Source of the DNA: Neoscytalidium dimidiatum
Taxonomy: Eukaryota > Ascomycota > Dothideomycetes > Botryosphaeriales > Botryosphaeriaceae
NCBI GenBank assembly: GCA_037367355.1
Contig: CM074704.1
Coordinates: forward strand, 1,240,001 to 1,304,000
Direction: 5' to 3'
DNA: 64,000 nt
Numbering within the stretch: position 1 is the stretch's first letter; every line of letters begins with the position of its first letter. A program made the position numbers and the translations under genes. Below the pieces are notes generated by a model. That model was not told the DNA's origin and did no database searches. It saw nothing but the letters and a program-made list of their open reading frames with translations. Below, piece after piece: positions 11,147 through 21,407 of this stretch.

Positions 11147-12484
11147 ATGGCGCGTGTTTACGCAGGTGCGCGCACCCACCCGCACTCCCTCCGCTTGCCG
11201 CACTGACACCCGCCAGATGTGAACGCGAACATGCCGCGGTCCTACTGGGACTACGATTCAGTCAACATCTCCTGGGGCGTCCTGGAGAACTACGAGGTCG
11301 TCCGCAAGATCGGTACGCTCCTCCACCCGTGCTCAAGTGCGCCCGCCGCTCGCTCATGCTGACACCTGCGCTGTAGGTCGAGGCAAATACTCCGAGGTTT
11401 TTGAGGGCATCAACATAGTCAACTACCAGAAATGCGTCATCAAGGTCCTGAAGCCTGTGAAGAAGAAGAAAATAAAGCGTGAGATCAAGATCCTGCAGAA
11501 TCTCAGCGGCGGGCCAAACATCGTCGCCCTCTTGGACGTTGTGCGCGACAATCAGGTTCGTGTCTCCTGCCCGCTGCAACATACCTTGCCTTGCTACCGT
11601 GGCTAACCGCACGCTTAGAGCAAGACTCCCTCGCTCATCTTCGAATACGTCAACAACACCGACTTCAGGAGTCTCTACCCGAAGTTCCAGGACTACGATG
11701 TGCGCTACTACATTTTTGAGCTACTGAAGGTGAGTAAGTCCACGTCCAACCCCACGGCGAGGCTGATAGATAAAGGCCCTGGACTTCTGCCACAGCAAGG
11801 GCATCATGCACCGCGATGTCAAGCCCCACAACGTCATGATTGACCATGAGAAGCGCAAGGTTAGTATCCACGCGCGAGATCTCGTGACATTGTACTGACT
11901 TGCCTCTCTCTCTCTCTCTCCAGCTGAGACTCATCGATTGGGGCCTTGCTGAGTTCTATCACGCCGGGACTGAGTACAACGTGCGTGTTGCATCACGCTA
12001 CTTCAAGGGACCAGAGCTCCTTGTGGACTTCCAGGAGTACGACTACTCGCTCGATATGTGGTCCCTTGGTGCCATGTTCGCCTCAATGATCTTCCGGAAA
12101 GAGCCCTTCTTCCATGGCAACAGCAACTCGGACCAGCTGGTCAAGATTGCCAAGGTCTTGGGTACAGAAGACCTCTTTGATTACCTCGACAAATATGACA
12201 TCGAGCTGGACGCTCAGTACGATGATATTCTCGGCCGCTTCCCTAAGAAGAGCTGGCACAGCTTCATCAATGCCGAGAACCAGCGCTTCGTCAGCAACGA
12301 TGCCATCGACTTCCTCGACAAACTCCTCCGCTACGACCACCAGGTGAGTCTACGGGAATGTGGATATTTTCTTGCAAAGTCTGACCAGTCATAGGAGCGC
12401 CTCACTGCCAAGGAAGCGATGGCCCACCCTTACTTCAATCCCGTGCGTCAAGCATGCATGCAGAACAACGCAAGCTCTTCATGA
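11147..12484 (+). CDS. CKA1: Casein kinase 2 catalytic subunit alpha
   Basis: Seven exons (11147-11165, 11217-11312, 11377-11555, 11619-11729, 11776-11859, 11924-12343, 12395-12484) encode 332 aa. The first exon gives MARVYA and splices into [15 protein letters not shown], the standard fungal CK2-alpha N-terminus. Kinase motifs follow in order: [11 protein letters not shown] (P-loop), [19 protein letters not shown] (ATP lysine and basic cluster), [12 protein letters not shown] (catalytic loop) and DWGLAEFYH (the CK2 DWG variant of DFG). Then come [12 protein letters not shown] and the C-lobe end HPYFNPV. CK2 is a constitutive Ser/Thr kinase with acidic-site preference, acting with beta subunits in nucleus and cytosol. 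A CT-rich tract precedes the exon 6 acceptor. The exon 5 acceptor is a weak AAAG. An extra 3' intron at GTGCGT after FNP is possible and would change the last 11 residues. Confidence 0.95.
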
Positions 12485-13133
12485 TTGGCACAGAATGACT
12501 GGCTCTTTTCGTCTAACTACCGTCTACAACTACGAATGCTTCGAGCCCCCGATGATGCGGCACCTCGGTATCGCTCGACAGCTACGTAAACTGAGAACAA
12601 GAGACCCAGGGTCCATATATCTCACCGCCCCCGTGGATCCTCTCAACATCAATTCGGTATTTCTCGAGGTAATGGAAGGCATGGCGGGAGAAGGCAGGGA
12701 AACGGGAGCATGCGCGAAGGTTGCAGACGACGGCAGAGGCATTGCGGAGGATGTGTGATTTCTTCTTGCAGTTGTAGATACCAATAGTCCAACGATATGC
12801 TTACGACACGTTGGATATGACCCATCTCAATCATTGCAACATGCGGGTGACATTAACAACAATGAGTCGGATATATATATGGAGGAATGGCAGGCACTAA
12901 ACAGCTGACTAAGACAGAACGGCGGGCGCCAAGACGTGGATCGCCTCTGGTCCCGCGGCGGGCGCTTCGCAGAAAGTTGGAGTCACAGCTCTCCAGTCAT
13001 TGCTCGCCCTTTGCCCCTCCCCCACTTGCAGCCCGCGGGCAAAATATTCAAAACGCTGTCGCGCGCGCTCATCGGGCGCCCTATCCTCCGCATCTCGCGC
13101 CCTTTGCGTTATACACGCGCCTTTTCGTCCAAC
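12485..13133. promoter_or_regulatory. Intergenic and promoter/leader of the valyl-tRNA synthetase gene
   Basis: An ATATATATATGG tract at 12871-12882 is a likely TATA element about 260 nt before the ValRS ATG. From 12909 to 13133 the ValRS frame is open without an ATG and reads as a basic, mitochondrial-type leader, described in the findings. Confidence 0.5.
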
Positions 13134-16100
13134 ATGGCTCTTAACCACGCTTCGCACAACCCGAGTATGACTTACTGGCAGATATTCCCTGAGCAATATT
13201 GGCTAACACAGACACTGTTTGTGCAGCCGGTGAGAAGACTGGCCCTGCCACTGGACCTCCTCCGCCCGTCTCGAGCGAAACTGCCGCCGCTGCCGTCGAT
13301 GCATCGCAGCAGGATCCCGTTGGACAACAAGCGCCTGGCAGGGATGGCGAAGTGAAGGAAGGCGAGAAGAAGCCGAAGACGGCGAAAGAGCGTACGGACT
13401 GCCAGTCTGATATAGGTGGCTGCTGAAATTGCAGCTCACTGACACGTGCCGACCAGAATTTAGCAATGGAGAGCTGACTTGCGGGTACAGTCGAGAAGGA
13501 GCGCCAGAAGGCCGAAAAGGCGAAGAAGTTCGCTGAGAAGCAGGCGAAGAAGGCCGCACTGGCTGCTGCCACTACCAAGAACGCCTCGAAGAAGAAGGCT
13601 GCCGCTAAGGAGGAGATCCCGCCCTACGTCGAGGAGACCCCGAAGGGCGAGAAGAAGAGTATGTTAGCATGGGTTTGGTCAAGATGAGATCGTCATGGCT
13701 GATTCTTCTCAGTTCTGAAGTCACTCGACGATGAGTACCACAAGGCCTATATCCCATCCGTCGTGGAATCCGCATGGTACGATTGGTGGGAGAAGGAGGG
13801 CTTTTTTCAACCCGAGTTCGGCCCCGATGGCAACGTGAAGCCCGCTGGTTACTTCGTCATTTCTGAGCCCCCGCCCAACGTCACTGGCGCTCTCCACTGC
13901 GGCCATGCTCTGGCCAATGCCCTCCAGGATACAATGATCAGATGGAACCGCATGAAGGGCCTGACCACCCTCTATCTGCCCGGTTGCGATCATGCCGGTA
14001 TTTCTACTCAGAGCGTTGTCGAGAAGATGCTATGGAGGAGAGAAAAGAAGACCAGGCACGACCTCGGTCGTCAGGCCTTGGTCAGCAGGATTTGGGAGTG
14101 GAAGGGCGAGTACCACCAGCGTATCAACAATGTTCTGAGGAGAATGGGTGGTTCTTTCGATTGGACTAGGGAGGCTTTCACCATGGATGAGAACCTGTCG
14201 CAGGCCGTCACTGAGACGTTCGTCAGGTTGCATGAGGAGGGCTTGATCTACAGATCGAATCGTCTCGTCAACTGGTGCACTACTCTGAGGACCGCTTTGT
14301 CGAACTTGGAAGTGGACAACAAGGACATTGAGGGCCGTACCCTGCTGGACGTTCCCGGCTATGAGCGCAAGGTTGAGTTTGGCGTCATCACTCATTTCAA
14401 GTACCCCATCGAGGGCACCGAGGAGACCATTGAGGTCGCCACCACACGTCCGGAGACCATGCTCGGTGATACCGGTATCGCCGTTCATCCTGATGACAAG
14501 CGCTACAAACACCTCGTCGGCAAGAAGGCCAAGCACCCCTTCGTGGACCGCCTCCTGCCCATTGTTGCCGATACTTACGTCGACCCTGAGTTCGGTACTG
14601 GTGCTGTCAAGATTACTCCTGCCCATGACCCCAACGATTTTGCCCTTGGCCAGCGCCACAACCTTGAGTTCATCAACATTCTGACCGACGACGGTTTACT
14701 GAACCAGCACGGTGGTCAGTTCGCCGGCCAGAAGCGTTTCGATGTTCGCTACACTGTTGTCGATGAGCTGACGAAGCTTGGCCTCTTCGTCAAGAAGGAG
14801 AACAACCCGATGAGGATTCCTCTCTGCCAAAGAACAAAGGATGTCATTGAGCCTATCATTAAGCCGCAGTGGTGGATGCGTATGAAGAGCTTGGCTGAGC
14901 CTGCCATCGAGGCGGTGCGCAAGGGAGACATCAAGATCCGCCCTGCAACTGCCGAGGCAGACTACTTCAGGTGGCTGGAGAACATCCAGGACTGGTGCTT
15001 GTCTAGACAGCTGTGGTGGGGCCACCAGGCCCCTGCCTACTTCGTCGAGATTGAAGGCGAGACTAACAGCGGTTCGGATGACGAGTACTGGATTGTCGGA
15101 CGCACTGATGCGGAGGCACAGGAGAAAGCGGCCAAGAAGTTCCCCGGCAAGAAGTTTACCCTAAGGCGCGATGAGGACGTGCTGGACACTTGGTTCTCAT
15201 CCGGTCTCTGGCCGTTCTCGACCCTCGGCTGGCCAAAGGACACGCCAGATATGGCGAAACTGTACCCCACCAGTGTGCTTGAGACCGGTTGGGACATCCT
15301 GTTCTTCTGGGTGGCTCGTATGATCATGTTTGGTCTCAAGCTCACTGGCAACGTGCCATTCAGAGAAGTGTATTGCCACTCCCTCATCCGTGATTCCGAG
15401 GGACGCAAAATGTCGAAGTCTCTTGGTAATGTCATTGACCCTGTGGACATCATGGAGGGTATCCAACTTGAGCAGCTCCATGCCAAGCTTCTGGAGGGTA
15501 ACCTTGACCCCAAGGAGCTCAAGACGGCTACCAAGTACCAGCAGACTGCTTTCCCTCAGGGCATTCCCGAGTGTGGCGCTGATGCTCTCCGTTTCTCCCT
15601 GGTCTATTACACTACCGGTGGGGGTGACATTAACTTCGACGTCAAGGTCATGCACGCTTTCAGACGTTTCTGCAACAAGATCTACCAAGCCACGAAGTAC
15701 GTTCTTGGCAAGATCGATGCCGACTACGTGCCACAGAAGACGTCTGATAAGACGGGCAAGGAGACTCTTGCCGAGCGCTGGATCCTCCACAAGCTCAGCA
15801 TTGCTTCGAGGGATATCAACAAGGCCTTGGAGGATCGTGAGTTCGCCAAGTCCACTCAGATCGCGTGGCACTACTTCCATGATGATCTCTGCGATGTCTT
15901 CATTGTAAGTACACAGGTTCCGCTTTTAGCTTTCTGCTCAAGTCTAATTTTCACAGGAATACACCAAACCCATCATTCAAGATGGAACACCTGAGGCCAA
16001 GCGATCGGCCATCGATACCCTGTACACTGCTCTTGAGGGTGGTCTGACAATGCTGCACCCATACATGCCTTTCCTGACTGAGGAGCTCTGGCAACGCCTG

Positions 16101-16514
16101 GTGCGCAGACCTGGCGACGAGACCAAGACGATAATGCGGGCAGCTTATCCCCAGTACCGCGCCGACTGGGACGACGCAACGTCGGAGGCTAGCTACGAGC
16201 TTGTCCTAGAGGCGGCGGCAGCAGCGCGCAGTCTCGCGGCTCAGCACGGCCTTAAGGGCGCCAAGGCGCAGGTCAAGCTGGGTAAGGCTGACGAGGCGGC
16301 TGCTGGAAGCATCGAGAGCGTCAAGTGGCTGTCGGGTAAAGCGATCAGCGAGGTCAAGCTTCTCGCCGAGGGCGATGCGGAGCCAACGGAGGGCTGGGCG
16401 TCGAGCACCACCGAGGCTGGCAACAAGGTCTTCATCGAGGTGCCGGCAAGGCCGTTGAGCGAGGAGAAGAAGGTGCAGGAGCTGGAGAAGAAGTTGGACC
16501 AGACGAAGGTGTAG
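13134..16514 (+). CDS. VAS1: Valyl-tRNA synthetase (cytosolic, probably also mitochondrial)
   Basis: Five exons (13134-13164, 13212-13391, 13491-13658, 13713-15904, 15957-16514) encode 1042 aa. The N-terminal 150 residues are a Pro/Ala- then Lys/Glu-rich eukaryotic extension. The class Ia catalytic core has [15 protein letters not shown] (HIGH-type motif) and [11 protein letters not shown] (KMSKS loop). Between them lie the editing domain ([17 protein letters not shown]) and [13 protein letters not shown]. The anticodon-binding and C-terminal coiled-coil domains follow, with [12 protein letters not shown] and a final [13 protein letters not shown] helix. The enzyme charges tRNA-Val. Fungal cytosolic and mitochondrial ValRS usually come from one gene. 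Here the frame upstream of the ATG is open for 75 codons and Arg-rich, fitting a second product started at a near-cognate codon. Confidence 0.96.
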
Positions 16515-16800
16515 ACTAGAGCTAGATCCTGCGGACGCGTGTTTCTCCATGGCAAGGGGCGAGGTCAGACAGATATCAAGGCAAGACCAATGAAAAGTTC
16601 CTCGATTTTTCTTTCACATTCGTCCCATGGCTTCGAGGTGATTGACATCATGTACAGTTTGGTACAAGGACTTCTCCCAACAACATCATCTACACTGTAG
16701 AGGGGGGGGCCGGGCCATTGCATGCACAGCGAAAAGCAACTCCCGTCTCTCCCCTCTCCTCGCTCTGACCGTTCACCCAGCTCACGCGACTCGCGCGGAC
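16515..16800. other. Short convergent 3' spacer
   Basis: The 3' ends of ValRS (+) and the 2OG oxygenase (-) meet here. Nothing else was recognised. Confidence 0.5.
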
Positions 16801-18207
16801 TCACGACGCCGCCTCCAACGGCAGCGAGTAGTTCGTCGCCGTGATCCTGGTGCGCCACTCGCCGGCGTTGACGGCCTCGTACCGGGCGCGCTCGCCCTCG
16901 CCCATCACGATCGGCGCGACCGTCGTGTCGGCGCTCGGGTGCACGAAGAAGGCGGTGCTGTAGCGGGCGGGCAGCATGCCGTCGCCGTCGACGGCGGCCG
17001 CGCCGGGCGGCGGCCCGACGACCCGGTGCCGCGTGCTGCGCAGGCGGTCGTTGGACCAGCGCTGCAGCAGGTCCGCCACGTTGATGACGCAGGTGCCCGG
17101 GATGGGCGTCGCGGGCACGAAGGCGCCCGTGTGGAAGGGGTCGACTTCGAGGCCGCCGACGGCGTCTTGGAACTTTGGGTTGTTGGCGCACGGCGTTAGT
17201 ATTCTCTCTCTCTCTCTTTCTCCGTTTCTTGATTCCAATTGGGTAGAGGGGAGAGGGGAGAGGGGAGAGGTGAGAGTGTTGATTTTGGTGTTCGAGGGGC
17301 GGGGGATCAGGCTTACCAGGATCGTACACAACCCAAAGTCGGTGTGGGCGTGGATGCGGGCGTGCTCGTCGTCCGACAGGGTCGCGGGCGGGACGGGCAT
17401 GTAGTGCAGCAGGCGCAGCTGCGGGTCCGCGTTGGCCAGCGGGTCGGTGAAGATGGCCGGGTCGAGGCCGATGGAGAGGGCGAGGGCGCGGAGGACGGCG
17501 GTGGCGAGGGTGAGGCAGCGGTTGTAGAAGTTGCGGAGGCGCGGCTCGAAGTCCGGGAGGGCGGCGGGAGAGGGGAGGTGCGGGTTGTGGTAGCGGCGGT
17601 ATTCTGGTCGCGGAATGTAAGTGGACTGATATCGGAGTTGAGATGCGTGGGAGGATTCTCCGGGAGTTCAAGGTTTGTCCTTCGTTTTCTTCTCCACGCA
17701 AGGTGCTGGGACTCACCGTAGCATTCCTTCACATCAGGCTTCCTGCTGGCTCCCACTTCTGCGCCGTTGGCCGTGTAGCCTTGGTTCACGGCCGGGTCGG
17801 TGAGAGCGTTTTCCATTTTCGCCTCCAATGGTTGATCGAAGTAGGACTTGCTCTGATAATTGTAAGAACGTAACTCACAGGGCGTCTAGAAGGGCTCATT
17901 GCAATGCCGAGGTAGTCGAATACAGGGGTTGCTGAAAATAGTTCCGCTGAAGTGGTGTTGGGGTTGATTTGCGGCTGGTTGCGTTTTCGGCTAAACGCAG
18001 ACGTTGGAAGGGACTCACAAGAGCAAACATGTCGGCTACTTCCTCGTCGCTGATGCCGAAGTCCTTAAGATAGACCCAGCCGTAGGTGTGGAAAGCATCG
18101 TATAGCTTCTGTGCAACGGCCTTCTGCTCTGATTCCGGGGCATTGGGATCGAGGAAGGGTGCAAAGGAGATGACTGGAAAATTTGCGGCGGGTGCGGGAG
18201 ACGCCAT
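16801..18207 (-). CDS. 2-oxoglutarate/Fe(II) dioxygenase, isopenicillin-N-synthase-like
   Basis: Four exons, complement(16801-17172, 17317-17603, 17717-17852, 18019-18207), encode 327 aa. The N-terminal DIOX_N domain starts FPVISFAPFLDPNAP and includes AFHTYGWVYLKDFGI and SKSYFDQPLEAKMENALTDPAVNQGYTANGAEVG. The catalytic jelly roll holds the metal site HAHTDFG (H and D), the later RSTRHRVVG histidine, and RYSTAFFVHP, the Arg/Ser pair that binds 2-oxoglutarate. The family hydroxylates or desaturates small molecules in the cytosol. The substrate cannot be read from sequence. The third intron carries a GAGAGGGG/CT-rich simple repeat (about 17203-17270). The first intron is long (166 nt) for this region. 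The gene is divergent from the OPT transporter, but a joint pathway is only a guess. Confidence 0.88.
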
Positions 18208-18866
18208 TGTTGCAAATATCAGACGAGGGGAAAAAAAAAAAAAAAAAGCGAAGCTTGCACAGGACTACAGGAAGCACAGGACGATATATCGACACAGAAG
18301 CTTCGGGCTTAGCTCGCAGGACCACTTCGGACGTCATGCGAGGGTGGTGCTGTCGAAGGTGGGGGGTGGTCCTGGGTGAAATTTGACGCGGGGTAGAGCG
18401 GCATCGCTCCTTCAACACCTGCGGCGTATCATCACCATCCCGCCGTATCTCATTCGCTATCAGATTACTTGCTACTTATCATGCTGGGGCAGGGTTTACA
18501 TGCAGCATCGCACAGCGTGGACTGCCCCTACCCCACCTTTCGGAGCACAGCGAGCGTGCCACCACGCCTCCAGTCCTGGTGTATGGTTTCAAGCTCCCGT
18601 GGGCGGCGAACGAAGGCCGCGCGCTAAAAGAGCACGACACGACAAACGACGCGGCAACCGGCATGACCAGGATGGCCATGCTTATCTGAGCGCCGATCTG
18701 GGCTCCGTGGTGCGCCTCCCGCTTAAACCACAGTCCTCAAAAAGATGACTCTTCCGCTACAACATCGGCTGATCATCGTTCCACGCCTAGTTTTCCTTCC
18801 CGTTTTTCCCTTCCGTTGCGCGCCTTGTTCCTGCATCTCTCCCTGGCCTGCACAAGGTTCGCAACC
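18208..18866. promoter_or_regulatory. Divergent promoter, 2OG oxygenase / OPT transporter
   Basis: A 659-nt spacer between divergent starts. It contains a 17-nt poly(A) tract at 18231-18247 just upstream of the oxygenase start, a candidate nucleosome-excluding element. No clear TATA box is seen. Confidence 0.5.
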
Positions 18867-21407
18867 ATGCCGGGCGTGCTGCAGCAGTCTACGAGCATTG
18901 CACGGGACAACCCTGCGCCGCGCATCAAGGACGAGGAAGCCGTGATTGAAAGAGCGAGGGACAGCGAGAGCGGCTCCGACACGGCAGCGGCGGAGAAAAT
19001 CGACTCTCTGGAGGGCGTGCACGCAATTGAAGACGAGCTTGCTGCCAATGATGTTGGAGAAGAGAATTCGCCGATCGAGGAGGTCCGAGCAGCCGTGCCG
19101 AACACGGACGACCCGGCCATGCCCTGCAGCACCTTCAGAGCCTGGTTCCTGGGCGTCCTGTTCGTGTTCCTGGGGTCTGGCGTGAACATCTTCTTTTCTC
19201 TGCGCTACCCGAGGTACTGTGGTGCTTGCTGCAACCGTGAAAAGCGTGGCTGGTGTTGACAGTGACGCAGTGTGCAGATCACGTCTCTTGTTGCGCAGTT
19301 GGTCAGCTATCCGTGCGGCTGCTTCCTCGCCAAAACACTTCCAATTGGCCGCTTCAATCCGGACCGCAACTTCAATGTGAAGGTACCCAGGTACCGTGTT
19401 TCTCCAGCCACAGCCTCTCACTGATAGCTTGCAGGAACACACTTTGATCACTATCATGGCCAACCTGGCCTTCCCGTACGCCAGCATGGCCAACGTCATT
19501 GAAATGCAGAAGGGCTTCATGGGCATTGATACACCTGCCGGCTACGTCTTCATGTCCATTCTCTCCACCCAGTTCCTGGGTTTGGCCATGGCCGGCCTCT
19601 GCTCCGAGATTTTCGTCGAGCCTTCCGAGATGTACTGGCCAAGCACACTCGCCAACATGGCCCTTTTCCGGACCCTCCATTCCCGCGAGAACGCTGTCGC
19701 CGACGGTTGGAGAATCTCCCGCTACCGCTACTTCATCTGTGTTTTCCTAGCATCTTTCGTGTGGTACTGGGGCCCAGGCTTCCTCTTCACCGCTCTCAGT
19801 AACTTCACCTGGATATGCTGGATCGCACCGAGCAACGTTGTTGTTAACCAGCTGTTCGGCCAGATTTCAGGTCTTGGCTGGTCTCCCATCACCTTCGATT
19901 GGGCACAAGTTGCCTACAACAATTCGCCGCTGGTGAGCCCATTCACCGCGCAGGTCAACGTCATCATCGGCTGGGCCTTCTTCTACGCCATGCTTCCTTG
20001 TATCATCTACTACAAGAACATCTGGTACACTGGTTACTTCCGCATGAACGCCAATGCCGCATATGACAACACGTAAGTTCATCGGCTTCTCCCCTCATGT
20101 CTGAGTGTTGATCTCCTTGCCAGCGGTGCAAATTACAACACTTCCCGCGTTATCGATTCCGACGGTGTCTTCGACTACGAGGCCTACCGTGCCTACTCGC
20201 CTATCTTTCTCCCGACCTCCTTCGCCATCTGTTTCGGGGTTGCCTTCGCGCTACTGACGTGCCTGCCGGTGTACACGATCCTCTTCCACGGACACCAGAT
20301 CAAGGCTGCTGTCACCGGCCAGAATTCGTACGACGTCCACCAGCGCTTGATGCGGCGGTATCGAGATGTACCGAAGTGGTGGTACGCGGTTATTCTTGTA
20401 GTCTGCTTCGCCGTCGCTGTCGGCTCGGCTGAGCGCTACAAGACCGGCTTCCCGGTGTGGGCCATATTCCTGGCGTTCGTGCTCGCCGGCGGCTTCGTCA
20501 TCCCCATGTCCATAGTCATGGCGACGTCGAACCAGAACGTCAACATGCTGTGGGCTCTGGGAGAAATCATCGCGTAAGCAGCCCTGTCAATCCCGAGCAC
20601 CGATCAGAGAGTTTCCCGCTGACCTCGTCGCCCAGCGGCTTCCTCCTCCGCGGCCGCCCCATCGTCAACTCCAGCTTCAAGTACCTCATCTACACCGGCG
20701 TCTCGCAAGCCATGGCCTTTGGCGCCGACATGAAGCTGGGAACCTACTCCAAAGTGCCCAAACGCATCACCTTCACGTGCCAGATGCTCGCCGCGCTGCT
20801 CTCGACCGTCGTGCAGACGGGCGTGCTCACCTGGGCCCTCAACCACATCCCGGGCATCTGCACGGCCGAGCAGGCCGACAAGTTCACCTGCCCGCAGGGC
20901 CGCACCAACTTCGTCGCCAGCGTCGTGTGGGGCGGCGTCGGCCCCGCCCGCCTCTACGCCGTCGGCCAGCGCTACAGCGGCCTGCTGCACATGTTCTGGA
21001 TCGGCGCCCTGCTCCCGCTGCTCACGTGGCTGCTGCTGCGCGCGCGCCCGGCGCTCAAGGAGACGTGGGTCCGCGGCGTCTCGTGGCCGCTGCTGCTCGG
21101 CGGCACCGCCAACATCCCGCCCGCCACCGGCATCAACTTCACCTCGTGGTTCCTCGTCGGCACCGTCTTCAACTGGTGGATCAAGCGCCGCCGCGCCGCC
21201 TGGTGGGCCAAGTACAACTACGTGACCAGCGCCGCGCTGGACAGCAGCGTCGCGCTGGCCGGCCTGGTCATCTTCTTCGCCGTGAGCTATCCCGGCGCCA
21301 GTGTCAGCTGGTGGGGCACGGTGGGCTACGCGGATACGGCGGACGGGAGGGGCGAGAGCTACTACCAGATACCGGAGAACGGGACCATCGGGCCGGCCGT
21401 GTGGTAG
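18867..21407 (+). CDS. Oligopeptide transporter, OPT family
   Basis: Five exons (18867-19213, 19271-19382, 19435-20072, 20124-20573, 20636-21407) encode 772 aa. An acidic cytosolic N-terminus of about 90 residues precedes the first membrane segment (TFRAWFLGVLFVFLGSGVNIFF). OPT signatures are visible: RYPSVQITSLVAQLVSYP, NPDRNFNVKEHTLITIMANLAF, FTWICWIAP and GLGWSPITFDW. Later motifs are PMSIVMATSNQNVNMLWALGEIIAGFLLRGRPI, MAFGADMKLGTYSKVPKR, IPPATGINFTSWFLVG and KYNYVTSAALDSS. A dozen or more hydrophobic helices fit the usual 12-16 TM layout. The family imports tetra-/pentapeptides or glutathione-type substrates by proton symport at the plasma membrane. The exon 2 acceptor is the first CAG (ending 19270), which keeps the conserved SVQITSL in frame. 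The last exon is markedly more GC-rich than the others. Confidence 0.93.

Noticed and set aside
12936..13133. GTG at 12936 as the start of ValRS
   Set aside because: GTG is a poor eukaryotic start, and the residues right after it (DRLW, then E at residue 13) are less presequence-like than those after the ACG at 13053.
17203..17270. GA/CT-rich repeat as a mobile-element end
   Set aside because: It sits wholly inside a well-defined intron of the 2OG oxygenase and has no target duplication.
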